Source: Caulobacter sp. 17J65-9
Lineage (GTDB): Bacteria; Pseudomonadota; Alphaproteobacteria; Caulobacterales; Caulobacteraceae
NCBI RefSeq assembly: GCF_010975005.1
Contig: NZ_JAAIVC010000019.1
Location: forward strand, 1 to 40,279
DNA length: 40,279 nucleotides
Direction of reading: 5' to 3'
Part shown: positions 15,936-24,522 of the stretch, piece by piece
Position numbering within the stretch: the first letter of the stretch is position 1
Layout of the letters: every line of letters starts with the position of its first letter
Notes under the pieces: model-generated
Databases searched by the model: none
Told to the model about the DNA's origin: nothing
What the model saw: only the letters and a program-made list of their open reading frames with translations
Translations under genes and position numbers: made by a program

Positions 15936-17324
15936 TTATTCGGCCGCTTGCAGCAGATCCGGCGGCACGAATTTCTCGCGCATCGTCACGATCTCTTCGG
16001 CCACCGTAGGATGCAGGGCGCACGTGGAATCCCACTGACGCTTGGTCACGCCCGCCTTAACTGCAATGGCCGCCATTTGGATCATTTCCGGCGCGTCGGG
16101 ACCGACGATATGGGCGCCGACCACCCGGTCGCTCTGCGGCTCGACCACCAGCTTCATCAGCACCCGCTCGTCGCCGCCGATGAAGGAGTACTTCATCGGC
16201 CGGAAACGGGTCAGGTAGACGTCGACCTTGCCGTAAAGCCGGCGCGCCTCGGCCTCGCTCAGGCCCACCGTGCCGACCGGCGGCTGGGAGAACACGGCGG
16301 TGGGCACGTCGACATAGTCGAAGTGGCAGGGGTTGTTCTTGAAGGCGGTCTCGGCGAAGGCGACCGCCTCGCGGATGGCCACCGGGGTCAGGTTCATCCG
16401 GTCGGTCACGTCGCCGATCGCCCAGATGTTTTCCACCGTGGTCCGCGACAGCTCGTCGACCTTGATCGCGCCTTCCGGGGTCAGCTCGACGCCCGCCTTG
16501 TCCAGGCCCAGGTCGCCGACGTAGGGCCTGCGGCCCGTGGCGAACAGCACCACGTCGCTCTCGCAGCGGATGCCGTCGTCCAGCACGTTGACGAGGCCCG
16601 TCTCGGTCTTCTCGATCCGCTCGTGCTGCGTGCCCAGGATGACCCGGATGCCGCGCTTCTTCAGCTCTTCGGCCAGGTGGGCGCGAACGTCGTCGTCGAA
16701 GCCGCGCAGCAGGTTCGGGCCGCGATAGACCAGGGTGGTCTCGACGCCCAGGCCCGCGAAAATGCCGGCGAACTCAACCGCGATGTAGCCGCCGCCCGCG
16801 ATCAGGATGCGCTTGGGCAACTCGGGAAGATGGAAGGCCTCTTCCGAGCTGATGGCGTGCTCGATGCCCGGCAGGTCCTGCGGCATCCACGGCCGGCCGC
16901 CCACCGCGATCAGGATCTTGTCGGCGGTGACGGTGCGGTTCTTGCCGATCAGCTCGACGGTGTGGGGGTCCACCAGCTTGGCGCGGGCGTGGACCAGCTC
17001 GGCCCCGGCCTTGGCCAGGTTGGAGGCGTAGATGCCCGACAGCCGCGCGATCTCGACGTCTTTGGCGGTGATGAACTGCTTCCAGTCGAAGCTCGGCTCC
17101 GGAACAGTCCAGCCGTAGCCCTGGGCCGCCTTGAACTGGTGCGAGAAGTCCGAGGCGTAGACCATGAACTTCTTGGGCACGCAGCCGCGGATCACGCAGG
17201 TGCCGCCGACGCGGTGCTCCTCGGCCACGCCGACGCGCGCGCCGGTCATGGCCACCAGGCGCGAGGCGCGAACCCCGCCGGAGCCGGCCCCGATGACGAA
17301 GAGGTCGTAGTCGTACTGGGCCAT
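15936..17324 (-). CDS. gor: Glutathione-disulfide reductase
   Basis: NADPH-dependent flavoenzyme that keeps glutathione reduced. 462 residues. FAD-binding VIGAGSGGVRASR (10-22), redox-active disulfide Cys43/Cys48 in GGTCVIRGCVPKK, NADPH-binding IAGGGYIAVEFAGIFAGLG, the second FAD motif ENIWAIGDVT, and the dimerisation-domain CALHPTVAEE with the catalytic His-Glu pair. The ATG at 17324 has a strong GAGGAG seven bases upstream. The stop is 46 bases from the next gene upstream (rpiA stop at 17371), so rpiA, gor and the ligase-like gene may be one transcript. Confidence 0.95.
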   Translation of the reverse strand: MAQYDYDLFVIGAGSGGVRASRLVAMTGARVGVAEEHRVGGTCVIRGCVPKKFMVYASDFSHQFKAAQGYGWTVPEPSFDWKQFITAKDVEIARLSGIYASNLAKAGAELVHARAKLVDPHTVELIGKNRTVTADKILIAVGGRPWMPQDLPGIEHAISSEEAFHLPELPKRILIAGGGYIAVEFAGIFAGLGVETTLVYRGPNLLRGFDDDVRAHLAEELKKRGIRVILGTQHERIEKTETGLVNVLDDGIRCESDVVLFATGRRPYVGDLGLDKAGVELTPEGAIKVDELSRTTVENIWAIGDVTDRMNLTPVAIREAVAFAETAFKNNPCHFDYVDVPTAVFSQPPVGTVGLSEAEARRLYGKVDVYLTRFRPMKYSFIGGDERVLMKLVVEPQSDRVVGAHIVGPDAPEMIQMAAIAVKAGVTKRQWDSTCALHPTVAEEIVTMREKFVPPDLLQAAE

Positions 17325-17370
17325 CAGGGGCTCCTCACCACGCGAAATTCCAACCGGCCGCAGCCGCAAG

Positions 17371-18063
17371 CTAGGGAGTTAGGCGCTCCACCCCGCTATC
17401 GGAAGCCACCAGGGCCTCGTCGCAGAGATCCAGGAACAGGCCGTGGTCGACCACGCCGGTCAGGCTCTTCAGGTCGGCGGCCAGGGCGGTCGGGTTCGGA
17501 ATGGCCCCGCAGGCGGCGTCGTAGATGACGTTGCCGCCGTCGGTCAGCACGGGCTCGCCGTCCTTCATCCGCAGCCGCGGGCCGACGCCGATCTCGTGCT
17601 CGGACAGGACGTCGGCGATGCGGTTGGCGGTGGTGACATGGCCGAAGGCGACCACCTCGATCGGCAGGGCGAACTTGCCCAGCACCGGCACCTTCTTGGC
17701 CGCGTCGGCGATGCAGACGCAGCGCTTGGACGCTTCCCAGACCAGCTTCTCGCGCAGCAGGGCGGCGCCGCCGCCCTTGATCAGGCTCAGGCCCGGGCCG
17801 ATCTCGTCGGCGCCGTCGACCGTCAGGTCCAACTCGCGCGCCTCGTCCAGGGTCAGCAGCGGGATGCCCAGCTCACGCGCCAGCTCGGCGGTGGCTTCCG
17901 AGGTCGGCACGCCGCCCTTGATCTTCAGCCCGCCCTTCACGCGCTCGCCCAGCGCTTTCACGAACCAGGCGGCGGTGGAGCCGGTGCCCAGGCCCACGAT
18001 CATGCCGTCTTCCACCAGCGCCGCGGCGGCTTCGCCGGCGGCGCGCTTCTGGGTGTCGCTCAT
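17371..18063 (-). CDS. rpiA: Ribose-5-phosphate isomerase A
   Basis: Interconverts ribose 5-phosphate and ribulose 5-phosphate (pentose phosphate pathway). 230 residues, the normal length. Motifs: [13 protein letters not shown] (24-34), [20 protein letters not shown] and [11 protein letters not shown] with the catalytic Asp/Lys. The ATG overlaps the glmU stop (ATGA at 18060-18063), so translation is coupled to glmU. Confidence 0.95.
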   Translation of the reverse strand: MSDTQKRAAGEAAAALVEDGMIVGLGTGSTAAWFVKALGERVKGGLKIKGGVPTSEATAELARELGIPLLTLDEARELDLTVDGADEIGPGLSLIKGGGAALLREKLVWEASKRCVCIADAAKKVPVLGKFALPIEVVAFGHVTTANRIADVLSEHEIGVGPRLRMKDGEPVLTDGGNVIYDAACGAIPNPTALAADLKSLTGVVDHGLFLDLCDEALVASDSGVERLTP

Positions 18064-19406
18064 TTGGCCCTCCGGGCGCGCTTGGCCGCGCGGAAGCGCT
18101 CGGCCCAGCCGGGTTTCTCGGACTGCGCCGAACGTTCGAACGCCAGGGCGTCGGGGGCGACGTCCTTGGTCACCACCGAGCCCGAGCCGACATAGGCGCC
18201 GGCGCCGACGCTGACCGGCGCCACCAGCGAACTGTTGGAGCCGACGAAGGCTCCCTCGCCCACGGACGTGCGGTGTTTGTCGAAGCCGTCGTAATTGCAG
18301 AAGATCACGCCGGCGCCGATGTTGGCCTTCGCCCCGACCTCGCCGTCGCCGATATAGGCCAGGTGGTTGGCCTTGGCGCCCGCGCCCAGCTTGCCGTTCT
18401 TCACCTCGACGAAGTTGCCGACGTGGGCTTCAGGGCCGATCTCGGCGCCGGGCCGCAGCCGCGCGTAGGGGCCGACCAGGGCGCCGGAACGCACGGTCGC
18501 GCCCTCCAGGTGGCTGAAGGCGCGGATCACCGCGCCGGTCTCCACGCTCACGCCGGGGCCGAACACCACGTTGGGCTCGACCGTCACGCCGCCGGCGATC
18601 TGGGTGTCCCACGACAGGAAGACGGTTTCCGGGGCGACCATGGTCACGCCCTCCACCATCAGCCGGCGACGGAAGGCGCGCTGGAACACGCCCTCGGCCT
18701 CGGCCAGCTCGACCTGGGAATTGACGCCCATCACCGCCTCTTCCGAGGCGAAGGCGACGCGCGCCGACAGGCCCCGGCCGCGGGCCAGGCCGACCACGTC
18801 GGTCAGGTAGTACTCGCCCTTGGCGTTGTCGTTGCCGACCTCGGCCAGCAGGGAGAACAGGGTCTTGGCGTCGACCGCCATCACGCCCGAATTGCTGGCG
18901 CGCACGGCCAGTTCTTCCGGCGTCGCCTCCTTGGCCTCGACGATGCGGGTGAGCTCGCCGTCCCCGGACAGGATCAGGCGGCCGTAGGCGCCCGCGTCGA
19001 CCGGCTCGAAGCCCAGCACCGCCACGTCGGCGCCCGCGTCGCGCAAGGCGAACAACGGCGCGACCGCCGATGCGTCCAGCAGCGGGCAGTCGGCGAAGGT
19101 GATGATCACGTCGCCGTCGAAGCCGGCCAGGGCGCCCTCGGCCGCGCGCACGGCGTGGCCGGTGCCCAGCGGCGGGTCCTGGATCGCGACAGCGCTGTCG
19201 CCCAAGCGCTTCCTGGCGGTCTCGGCCACCTGCGGCGAGTGCGCGCCGGCGACCACCACGATCCGCGCGCAGCCCAGCGCCTCGGCCGCGTCGACGGCGC
19301 GGTCCAGCATGGTGCGGCCCCCGACCTTGTGCAGGACCTTGGGCGTGGGCGACTTCATGCGCGTGCCCTGACCGGCGGCCAGGATCACGGCGGCGCGCTG
19401 TCTCAT
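18060..19406 (-). CDS. glmU: Bifunctional GlmU: GlcNAc-1-phosphate uridyltransferase / glucosamine-1-phosphate acetyltransferase
   Basis: Makes UDP-GlcNAc for peptidoglycan and lipopolysaccharide. 448 residues. N-terminal nucleotidyltransferase with [20 protein letters not shown] (6-25), [11 protein letters not shown] and FADCPLL; C-terminal left-handed beta-helix from about 250 with hexapeptide repeats and the acetyltransferase motif [14 protein letters not shown] and [16 protein letters not shown] lies upstream of the ATG. It is first in a coupled unit with rpiA, and divergent from gph. Confidence 0.96.
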   Translation of the reverse strand: MRQRAAVILAAGQGTRMKSPTPKVLHKVGGRTMLDRAVDAAEALGCARIVVVAGAHSPQVAETARKRLGDSAVAIQDPPLGTGHAVRAAEGALAGFDGDVIITFADCPLLDASAVAPLFALRDAGADVAVLGFEPVDAGAYGRLILSGDGELTRIVEAKEATPEELAVRASNSGVMAVDAKTLFSLLAEVGNDNAKGEYYLTDVVGLARGRGLSARVAFASEEAVMGVNSQVELAEAEGVFQRAFRRRLMVEGVTMVAPETVFLSWDTQIAGGVTVEPNVVFGPGVSVETGAVIRAFSHLEGATVRSGALVGPYARLRPGAEIGPEAHVGNFVEVKNGKLGAGAKANHLAYIGDGEVGAKANIGAGVIFCNYDGFDKHRTSVGEGAFVGSNSSLVAPVSVGAGAYVGSGSVVTKDVAPDALAFERSAQSEKPGWAERFRAAKRARRAK

Positions 19407-19479
19407 GAACGACTCTCCGTTGCGACCGCGCGGGATTTAGCCGAAACGGCGGGGGTTGCGACAGTCGCGGAGCGCATTC

Positions 19480-20175
19480 GTGTCCCAGGTCTCGTCCCAG
19501 GCTCCGTCTCTGGCCGGCGTCACCGTCGTCTTCGACCTCGACGGCACCCTGGTCGACACCGCCCCCGACATCATCGGCGCGCTCAACGTCCTGCTGGCCG
19601 AGGACGGCCTGCCCCCGGCCCCGGTCGAGGCCGGACGGCGGCTGATCGGCGGCGGCGTGCGCCGGCTGCTGGAACGCGGCTACGCCGAGGCCGGCGCGGC
19701 CTTCGCCGGCGACACGCCCGACCGCGTCGCCCGCTTCATGGAGGTCTACGGCGCCCGCGTCGCGCTGGAGAGCCGCCCCTACCCCGGCGCCGTCGCCGCG
19801 CTCGATTCGCTGACGGCCGACGGCGCGCGCCTGACCATCTGCACCAACAAGCCCACCGCCTTGGCCGACGCGCTGCTTGAACAGCTGGGCCTGCGCGGCC
19901 GGCTCGGGGCGGTCGTAGGCGCCGACGCGGTCGAACGCGGCAAGCCCGATCCGCAGCACTTCATCCGCGCCGTCGCCGACGCCGGCGGCGATCCGGCCCT
20001 GGCGGTCATGGTCGGAGATTCGCACACGGACGTGGCGACGGGGCGCGCCGCGGGCGTTCCGGTCGTGCTGGTCCCGTTCGGCTATACGGAGACCCCGGCC
20101 GCCTTGCTGGGCGGCGACGTGGTGATCGAGGATTTCGCCGAACTTCCCGCCGTCGTGCGTCGTCTGTCGAGCTGA
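19480..20175 (+). CDS. gph: Phosphoglycolate phosphatase (HAD superfamily)
   Basis: 231 residues. HAD motif I FDLDGTLVDTA with Asp19 and Asp21, motif II ICTNKP, the motif III lysine in GKPDPQHF, and motif IV VGDSHTDVATGRAAG. It probably removes 2-phosphoglycolate arising from DNA repair. The GTG at 19480 is preferred because GGAG precedes it at the right distance; a TTG at 19456 would add eight residues. Gph specificity within the HAD family is a moderate-confidence assignment. Confidence 0.85.
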   Translation: MSQVSSQAPSLAGVTVVFDLDGTLVDTAPDIIGALNVLLAEDGLPPAPVEAGRRLIGGGVRRLLERGYAEAGAAFAGDTPDRVARFMEVYGARVALESRPYPGAVAALDSLTADGARLTICTNKPTALADALLEQLGLRGRLGAVVGADAVERGKPDPQHFIRAVADAGGDPALAVMVGDSHTDVATGRAAGVPVVLVPFGYTETPAALLGGDVVIEDFAELPAVVRRLSS

Positions 20176-20188
20176 GACAAATCGGGCC

Positions 20189-20217
20189 TTGCGGTCCGAA
20201 ACGGACCCGGCTATTTG
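20189..20217 (+). promoter_or_regulatory. Candidate promoter for tRNA-Val
   Basis: TTGCGG at 20189-20194 and GCTATTTG at 20210-20217, separated by 15 bases and lying 15 bases upstream of the tRNA. The arrangement resembles the Caulobacter housekeeping sigma consensus (TTGaCg, short spacer, GCTAnnnC). Confidence 0.5.
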
Positions 20218-20232
20218 ACCGCCTCCCCGGGC

Positions 20233-20307
20233 GGACGCGTAGCTCAGCGGGAGAGCACCTCGTTCACACCGAGGGGGTCACAGGTTCAATCCCTGTCGCG
20301 TCCACCA
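20233..20307 (+). tRNA. tRNA-Val (CAC)
   Basis: 75-nt cloverleaf. The acceptor stem GGACGCG pairs with CGCGTCC, discriminator A, encoded CCA. The D-arm contains AGCTCAGCGGGAGAGC, the anticodon stem CCTCG/CGAGG holds loop TTCACAC (anticodon CAC, Val), and the T-arm is CAGGTTCAATCCCTG. No integrase or duplicated 3' end was found nearby, so it does not appear to be an occupied attachment site. Confidence 0.96.
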
Positions 20308-20406
20308 TCTCCCTTCCCTGAAATTTGAACGTCGCCCCGAACCGCCCGCTTGCGCGCGAACGCGCCGTATTGCTCAGCTGGCGCGGTCGATGGCGTGGAG
20401 ACGGGC

Positions 20407-20907
20407 GTGAAGGGGTGGTTTGCGGCGTTGGCCGCCGTCGTGTTTCTGACCGCGGGTTCGCCGGCCCAGGCGCTCTGCTCCTACCGCGGCGCGCTCGACG
20501 CGAAGACGACGCTGGAGCAGGAGTTCCGCGATTCCCGCTACGTCGTCCGCGCCCGCGTGCGCTCGGCCGAGTCCCACTGGCCAGACGACGCGTCCGACGA
20601 CGATCCGTGGACGCTGTACCGGCTGGAGGTCGTGGAGAGCTTCAAGGGCGACCTGCCGCACGGGTTCACGGTCTTCACTGAGCGGAACAGCGGCGGCTTC
20701 TACATGGACGATCCGAAGTCGGGCCGAGGTCCCGATCTCGGGGGCGAGTATCTGCTGTTCCTGAACCCCTCCCCGTACGGTCCCAATCATCCGCCGGTGG
20801 CGAAGCAGTCGTTCTGGGTCAACTACAACTGCGGGCAGTCGCAGCGCTGGACCGAGCTGAGCAGCAACGAGATCCGCCGACTGCGGGCGCTTTCGACACG
20901 AAAATAA
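20407..20907 (+). CDS. Secreted protein of unknown function (TIMP/NTR-like pattern)
   Basis: 166 residues from a GTG at 20407 with GGAGAC upstream. Signal peptide (hydrophobic 5-17, cleavage near PAQA), then a mature start LCSYRGALD. The sequence has a Cys at the mature N-terminus, a YVVRARVRSAE strand, YRLEVVESFKGDLP, GGEYLLFLNP and a late NYNCGQS. This order (N-terminal Cys, R-V strand, 'fevv..fKG', 'G.eYLlf', second Cys) recalls bacterial NTR/TIMP-like beta-barrels, a weak resemblance only. It starts 99 bases after tRNA-Val. Confidence 0.65.
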   Translation: MKGWFAALAAVVFLTAGSPAQALCSYRGALDAKTTLEQEFRDSRYVVRARVRSAESHWPDDASDDDPWTLYRLEVVESFKGDLPHGFTVFTERNSGGFYMDDPKSGRGPDLGGEYLLFLNPSPYGPNHPPVAKQSFWVNYNCGQSQRWTELSSNEIRRLRALSTRK

Positions 20908-20959
20908 GACTCACGGCGTCGGCGACCTGGCCGTCGCGGGTCTGCAGTCGGGCGCTGGA

Positions 20960-21409
20960 TCAGACCCTCACCAGCTCCGTCCAGCCGAACCCGCGGCTGT
21001 AGTCCAGGATCGAGAAGACCGCCGGCCGCAGGCGAAAGACCGCCAACTGGTCCAAAGGGTCGTCGCGCACGTACTTCCCGACGTCGGCGAACTTCTTGAG
21101 GACCAGGGCGGCGACGTCCTGCATCTCCAGGGGATCGCTCACCCGTTCCGCACGCGCGGCCAGGGACAGGCCCTTGATGTCGTCCCAGGTCCTGTACGGC
21201 AGCGTGAGGGTCGCAGACACGCGCGGATCGCGAGCGATATTCCTGGCCTTCTGCGAAACGGCGTTGGTGCCGAAATAGACGTTCAGCCCGTCGTTGACGA
21301 AACTGACCGTCGTCGCCTGAGGCCAGCCGTCCTCCCGCAAGGTCGCGAGCGCGAGATCGTTGGCGGATTCCAGGATCGCCAGGATTCGCGCCCTTTGGTC
21401 GATTTCCAT
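20960..21409 (-). CDS. Pyridoxamine 5'-phosphate oxidase family (FMN split-barrel) protein
   Basis: About 149 residues. ILAILESANDLALATLREDGWPQATTVSF followed by GLNVYFGTNAVSQKARNIARDPRVSATL is characteristic of the general-stress/PNPOx-like FMN-binding split barrel. Substrate is unknown; these proteins bind flavin or F420-like cofactors and may be reductases. Two adjacent ATGs exist (21410-21412 and 21407-21409); the second is six bases from GAGGAG and is preferred. Confidence 0.85.
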   Translation of the reverse strand: MEIDQRARILAILESANDLALATLREDGWPQATTVSFVNDGLNVYFGTNAVSQKARNIARDPRVSATLTLPYRTWDDIKGLSLAARAERVSDPLEMQDVAALVLKKFADVGKYVRDDPLDQLAVFRLRPAVFSILDYSRGFGWTELVRV

Positions 21410-21433
21410 CATCGACTCCTCAGCCCGGCGCCG

Positions 21434-21856
21434 TCACGGCGCCGACGCGAAGGTGAAGACGTGGCCGTCGTGGGTCTGCAGGACCAGCTTGCCGGGCGTG
21501 GCGGTGAACAAGCTCGTGCCCTCCAGCGACTTCAGGAAGGCCTGCTCCTGCTCCATCACCGCGTTGTCGGGGCAGGCCATCATGGTCGAGGCCATGCCGC
21601 TCATGGTCAGGCGGCCACGCTGCTTGGTCCAGCGACCGACGAAGCGATTGCAGCCGCCGCTGCCGGAGACCTCGCCCTCAGGCGCCAGCAGCAGGGTCAG
21701 GCTCGAGCCGCGCAACGGAGGCATGCCCGTCGCGTCGCGCAACACCCACTCCGATCCCGTCAGTTGCTCGCCGGCGGGCTCATGCCAGGCCTGGAACGCG
21801 CAGGCCGTGAGCCCGAGGAACGTCGCCGCGACAGCCCAAGTGCGCACCAAGCCCAT
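21434..21856 (-). CDS. META-domain lipoprotein (HslJ-like)
   Basis: 140 residues. Lipoprotein signal peptide with lipobox LTAC (Cys19). The mature part has the META-domain pattern: LTGSEWVLRDATG, SGSGGCNRFVGRW, LTMSGMASTMMACPD and EQAFLKSLEG. In this family the GCNxF...G and TxMACP motifs are conserved; the domain occurs in HslJ, linked to novobiocin tolerance in enterobacteria. It lies just upstream of a two-span membrane protein on the same strand. Confidence 0.88.
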   Translation of the reverse strand: MGLVRTWAVAATFLGLTACAFQAWHEPAGEQLTGSEWVLRDATGMPPLRGSSLTLLLAPEGEVSGSGGCNRFVGRWTKQRGRLTMSGMASTMMACPDNAVMEQEQAFLKSLEGTSLFTATPGKLVLQTHDGHVFTFASAP

Positions 21857-21865
21857 GAGAGTCTC

Positions 21866-22060
21866 CTACGGAGCCCGCTTTTCCTGTGCGAGCCGCCAGG
21901 CGATCTGGGCGGCTCCGGCGACGATGAACACCAGCCCGATCAGCATCACATTGCGCGAATGGTTCAGCAGACCGGCCGCCTCCAGCGCCAGGCCGATGAA
22001 CAGCAGGATCAGGCCGAGGAAGTACTTGGCGAGGGACGTCGTCTTGGGGTCAGGCGCCAT
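21866..22060 (-). CDS. Small two-span membrane protein
   Basis: 64 residues with hydrophobic segments about 13-31 and 38-54 and a basic tail. AGGAGA sits about eight bases upstream of the ATG. No named family recognised. The pattern 'YFLGLILLFIGLALE...G-x-VFIVAGAAQI-x-RLA' repeats in two other small genes here (22246 and 24205). Its stop is nine bases from the META-domain start, so they are probably co-transcribed. Confidence 0.6.
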   Translation of the reverse strand: MAPDPKTTSLAKYFLGLILLFIGLALEAAGLLNHSRNVMLIGLVFIVAGAAQIAWRLAQEKRAP

Positions 22061-22245
22061 CGCGGCGGATCTCCTGTCGGCGACCGATCAGGCGTCGCGC
22101 GCCTGAGCCGGGGCCAGCGCAAAACCGTCCGTCCGGCGCGAGGTTCCGCTCCCGTCACGGCGCGGAACCGCCAATTCGCGGGCGCCGTTTTCTTGAGTTG
22201 AAGTCGCGGCCGCCCAAGGCCGGACCTTAGTGACGGAGTCAGGCG

Positions 22246-22449
22246 ATGGACCCTGCGCGACCGGGGGCGGGAGCCCTCCTCGGCAAGTATCTGGTCGGCC
22301 TGCTCTGCCTGGTGCTGGGCCTCGCCGTGCTGCTGATCGGCGTGTTCAACGCGGCGCACGGCACGATCCTGATCGGCTTCGCGATCGCGGCGCTGGGCGC
22401 CTTCCTGATCGTGCTGAAGATCATCGCCCGCAACCGCCCGACGCACTGA
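22246..22449 (+). CDS. Small two-span membrane protein
   Basis: 67 residues with spans about 15-34 and 40-58, ending KIIARNRPTH. Similar in layout and some residues (KYLVGLLCLVLGLAVLLIGV, then GFAIAALGAFLIVLK) to the divergent small gene at 21866-22060, from which it is separated by 185 bases of shared upstream DNA. GGAG precedes the ATG. Function unknown. Confidence 0.6.
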   Translation: MDPARPGAGALLGKYLVGLLCLVLGLAVLLIGVFNAAHGTILIGFAIAALGAFLIVLKIIARNRPTH

Positions 22450-22534
22450 GCCGTCCGGCCGCGGACGCATGAAATTTCCTCCATGTCGAACCCCCGGGCC
22501 GTCCGCGCGGGTTGGGGGCCGAACGAGGTGCCCC

Positions 22535-23008
22535 ATGCGTCAGATTACCGTTTCCGCCTTCGCGTTTCCGGTCGCGGCTTGCGCCGCCGCCCTGATCGCC
22601 GCCGGCTGCACGCCGCAGCCCACCCCCTCCTCCTTCGCCCGCAACGAAGTCGGCACGGAACAGACCGTGCGGCTGGGCGAGATCGAGAGCGTCCGCCCGG
22701 TCAACATCCGCCCCGGTCAGACCCACCTGGGCGCGATCACCGGCGGCGCGCTGGGCGCCATCGGCGGCAGCCAGATCGGCGGCGGCACCGCGGCCAACGT
22801 CGCCGGCGGCGTCGGCGGCGCTGCGGCGGGCGCCATGGTCGGCAGCGCGCTGCAAGGCTCGCAGAGCACGGCGGGGCTGGAACTGACCGTGAAGCTCGAC
22901 GACGGCTCGACCATCGCCGTGGTCCAGCCCGGCACGCCGAACGACTTCCGCATCGGCGACCGCGTGCGCGTGACCGGCCAGGGCGAAAACGTCCGCGTGA
23001 ACCGCTGA
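22535..23008 (+). CDS. Glycine-zipper outer-membrane lipoprotein (SlyB-like)
   Basis: 157 residues from the ATG at 22535, which has GAGG upstream. Signal peptide with lipobox IAAGC (Cys25). The middle has a glycine-zipper segment, roughly 68-105 (ITGGALGAIGGSQIGGGTAA and onward), able to insert in the membrane. The C-terminal part (LELTVKLDDGSTIAVVQPG, then GDRVRVTGQG) is the beta-rich end seen in SlyB/PcP-type lipoproteins. Likely envelope-stability role by family; not tested here. Confidence 0.85.
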   Translation: MRQITVSAFAFPVAACAAALIAAGCTPQPTPSSFARNEVGTEQTVRLGEIESVRPVNIRPGQTHLGAITGGALGAIGGSQIGGGTAANVAGGVGGAAAGAMVGSALQGSQSTAGLELTVKLDDGSTIAVVQPGTPNDFRIGDRVRVTGQGENVRVNR

Positions 23009-23078
23009 GGCGCGCGCAACGCGAGTAGGCGGCGCGCGGTTGACCTCCTGATCCCCGCGCGAGGGGCATGGAGGCCGC

Positions 23079-24134
23079 ATGAAACGCGCCGTCTACGCGC
23101 TCGGCGCCGTTCTAGCTGTGGCGGTCGTCGGATGCCGGCCGTCGGAGCGCCCCGCCCAACAGCCCGCGCCGAGCCGGCCGGTCACGGCCGCGCCAGCTCC
23201 GGCCGGCGCGGAGATGGCCTTTCCGGACGTCTATGACCGGGTCGCGCCCGCCGTCGTCTCGATCCTGGCCGCGACGACGCCCAGGCGCTCGGCCCTGTCC
23301 GACTCCCCCTTCGCGCGCCGCGGGCCGCCGCCGGAATCGGAGATGTCGGCCGGCTCAGGCTTCTTCATCTCCGCCGACGGCCTGATCGTCACCAACAACC
23401 ACGTGATCGCGGACGCCGACCGGGTCGCCGTGGTGCTGCGCGACGGTAAGCAGTTGCCGGCCCGCCTGGTGGGCCGCGACCCGGCCACCGACCTGGCCGT
23501 GCTGAAGGTCGAGGGCCGCGGCTATCCGTTCGTGAACTTCGCCGCCGCGGCCCCGCCGCGGGTCGGCGAAGAGGTGATCGCCATCGGCAACCCGTTCGGC
23601 CTGGGGACCACGGCCACGACCGGCATCGTCTCGGCTCTGGGCCGCGACATCGGCTCGGCCTACGTCAACTTCCTGCAGCTGGACGCGGCCATCAACCAGG
23701 GCAATTCCGGCGGCCCGACCTTCAACCGGCGCGGCGAGGTGGTGGGGGTGAACACCGCGATCTTCTCGCCCACGGGCGGGTCGGTCGGCATCGGCTTCGC
23801 CATTCCTGCCGCCACCGCCGCCGAGGTCACCCGCCAGCTGATCGCCAGCGGCCGGGTCGAGCGCGGCTTCATCGGCGCCAGCCTCGCCGACGTCCCGTCG
23901 GAGCCGGACGGTCAGCCTGTGGTGGTGGTCGCCGGCGTCGTCGCCGGCGGTCCGGCCGCGCGCGCCGGCCTGCGTCCGGGCGACCAGATCGCCGCCGTGA
24001 ACGGCCAGGCCGTGAGCGGCGCGGCCGACGTGATCCGGCAGGTGACCGGCGCGCCGCAAGGCAAGGCTCTCGCCTTCTCCATCGTGCGTGGCGGCCGCAC
24101 CGGCGCCGTTTCGATCACCCCGCAGCGGCAGTAA
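23079..24134 (+). CDS. HtrA/Do-like trypsin-type serine protease with one PDZ domain, lipoprotein
   Basis: 351 residues. Lipobox-like VVGC at Cys19, then a Pro/Ala linker to about 45. Trypsin-like domain with catalytic triad His108 (TNNHVI), Asp138 (ATDLAVLKV) and Ser210 (NQGNSGGPTFN). One PDZ domain from about 255 (RGFIGASLAD, then GGPAARAGLRPGDQIAAVNG). A single PDZ places it nearer DegS-type proteases than DegP. Likely periplasmic quality control or stress signalling. GGAGG precedes the ATG. Confidence 0.92.
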   Translation: MKRAVYALGAVLAVAVVGCRPSERPAQQPAPSRPVTAAPAPAGAEMAFPDVYDRVAPAVVSILAATTPRRSALSDSPFARRGPPPESEMSAGSGFFISADGLIVTNNHVIADADRVAVVLRDGKQLPARLVGRDPATDLAVLKVEGRGYPFVNFAAAAPPRVGEEVIAIGNPFGLGTTATTGIVSALGRDIGSAYVNFLQLDAAINQGNSGGPTFNRRGEVVGVNTAIFSPTGGSVGIGFAIPAATAAEVTRQLIASGRVERGFIGASLADVPSEPDGQPVVVVAGVVAGGPAARAGLRPGDQIAAVNGQAVSGAADVIRQVTGAPQGKALAFSIVRGGRTGAVSITPQRQ

Positions 24135-24204
24135 GGCCTCCGGAACACGGCTCTCGAGGCCGCGTTTCGCTCCGGGGACGGCGTTTGCAGAAGGATGCGG
24201 CGCC

Positions 24205-24522
24205 ATGGGCCCGCGCTTCATCTACACCCTTGGGCTGGTCTGCCTCGCGGCCGGGGTCGCCCTGGAGTTCGTGGGCGTCCGCGCCGATTCCCGCTGGCTG
24301 GAGTTCGGCGGGGTGGCGCTGATGGTGCTGGGAACCCTGGTGATCGTCGCCCGCCTGGCCAAGGCCGTCGCCGCCTACCTGCCCGGCCTGGGCTGCCTCG
24401 CCGTCGGCGCCGCCGCGGCCCTGTTCGCCGGAACGCTCAGGTCGCTGATGGTCGTCGGCGTCGTCCTGATGCTGCTGGGCGTGGGGCAGGTGGTGTTCAC
24501 CCTGGCCACCCGGTTCCGCTAG
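24205..24522 (+). CDS. Small polytopic membrane protein
   Basis: 105 residues with four hydrophobic segments. The first half (YTLGLVCLAAGVALEFVGV, then GGVALMVLGTLVIVARLAK) resembles the two-span proteins at 21866 and 22246, and the second half repeats a similar pair, as if the two-span unit were duplicated. AAGGA lies nine bases upstream of the ATG. The stop TAG overlaps the stop of the convergent DUF1353 gene (CTAG). Function unknown. Confidence 0.6.
   Translation: MGPRFIYTLGLVCLAAGVALEFVGVRADSRWLEFGGVALMVLGTLVIVARLAKAVAAYLPGLGCLAVGAAAALFAGTLRSLMVVGVVLMLLGVGQVVFTLATRFR

Noticed and set aside
20233-20400. tRNA-Val as an integration site for a genomic island
   Set aside because: No integrase, no repeated tRNA 3' end, and following genes share the base composition of the rest of the window.
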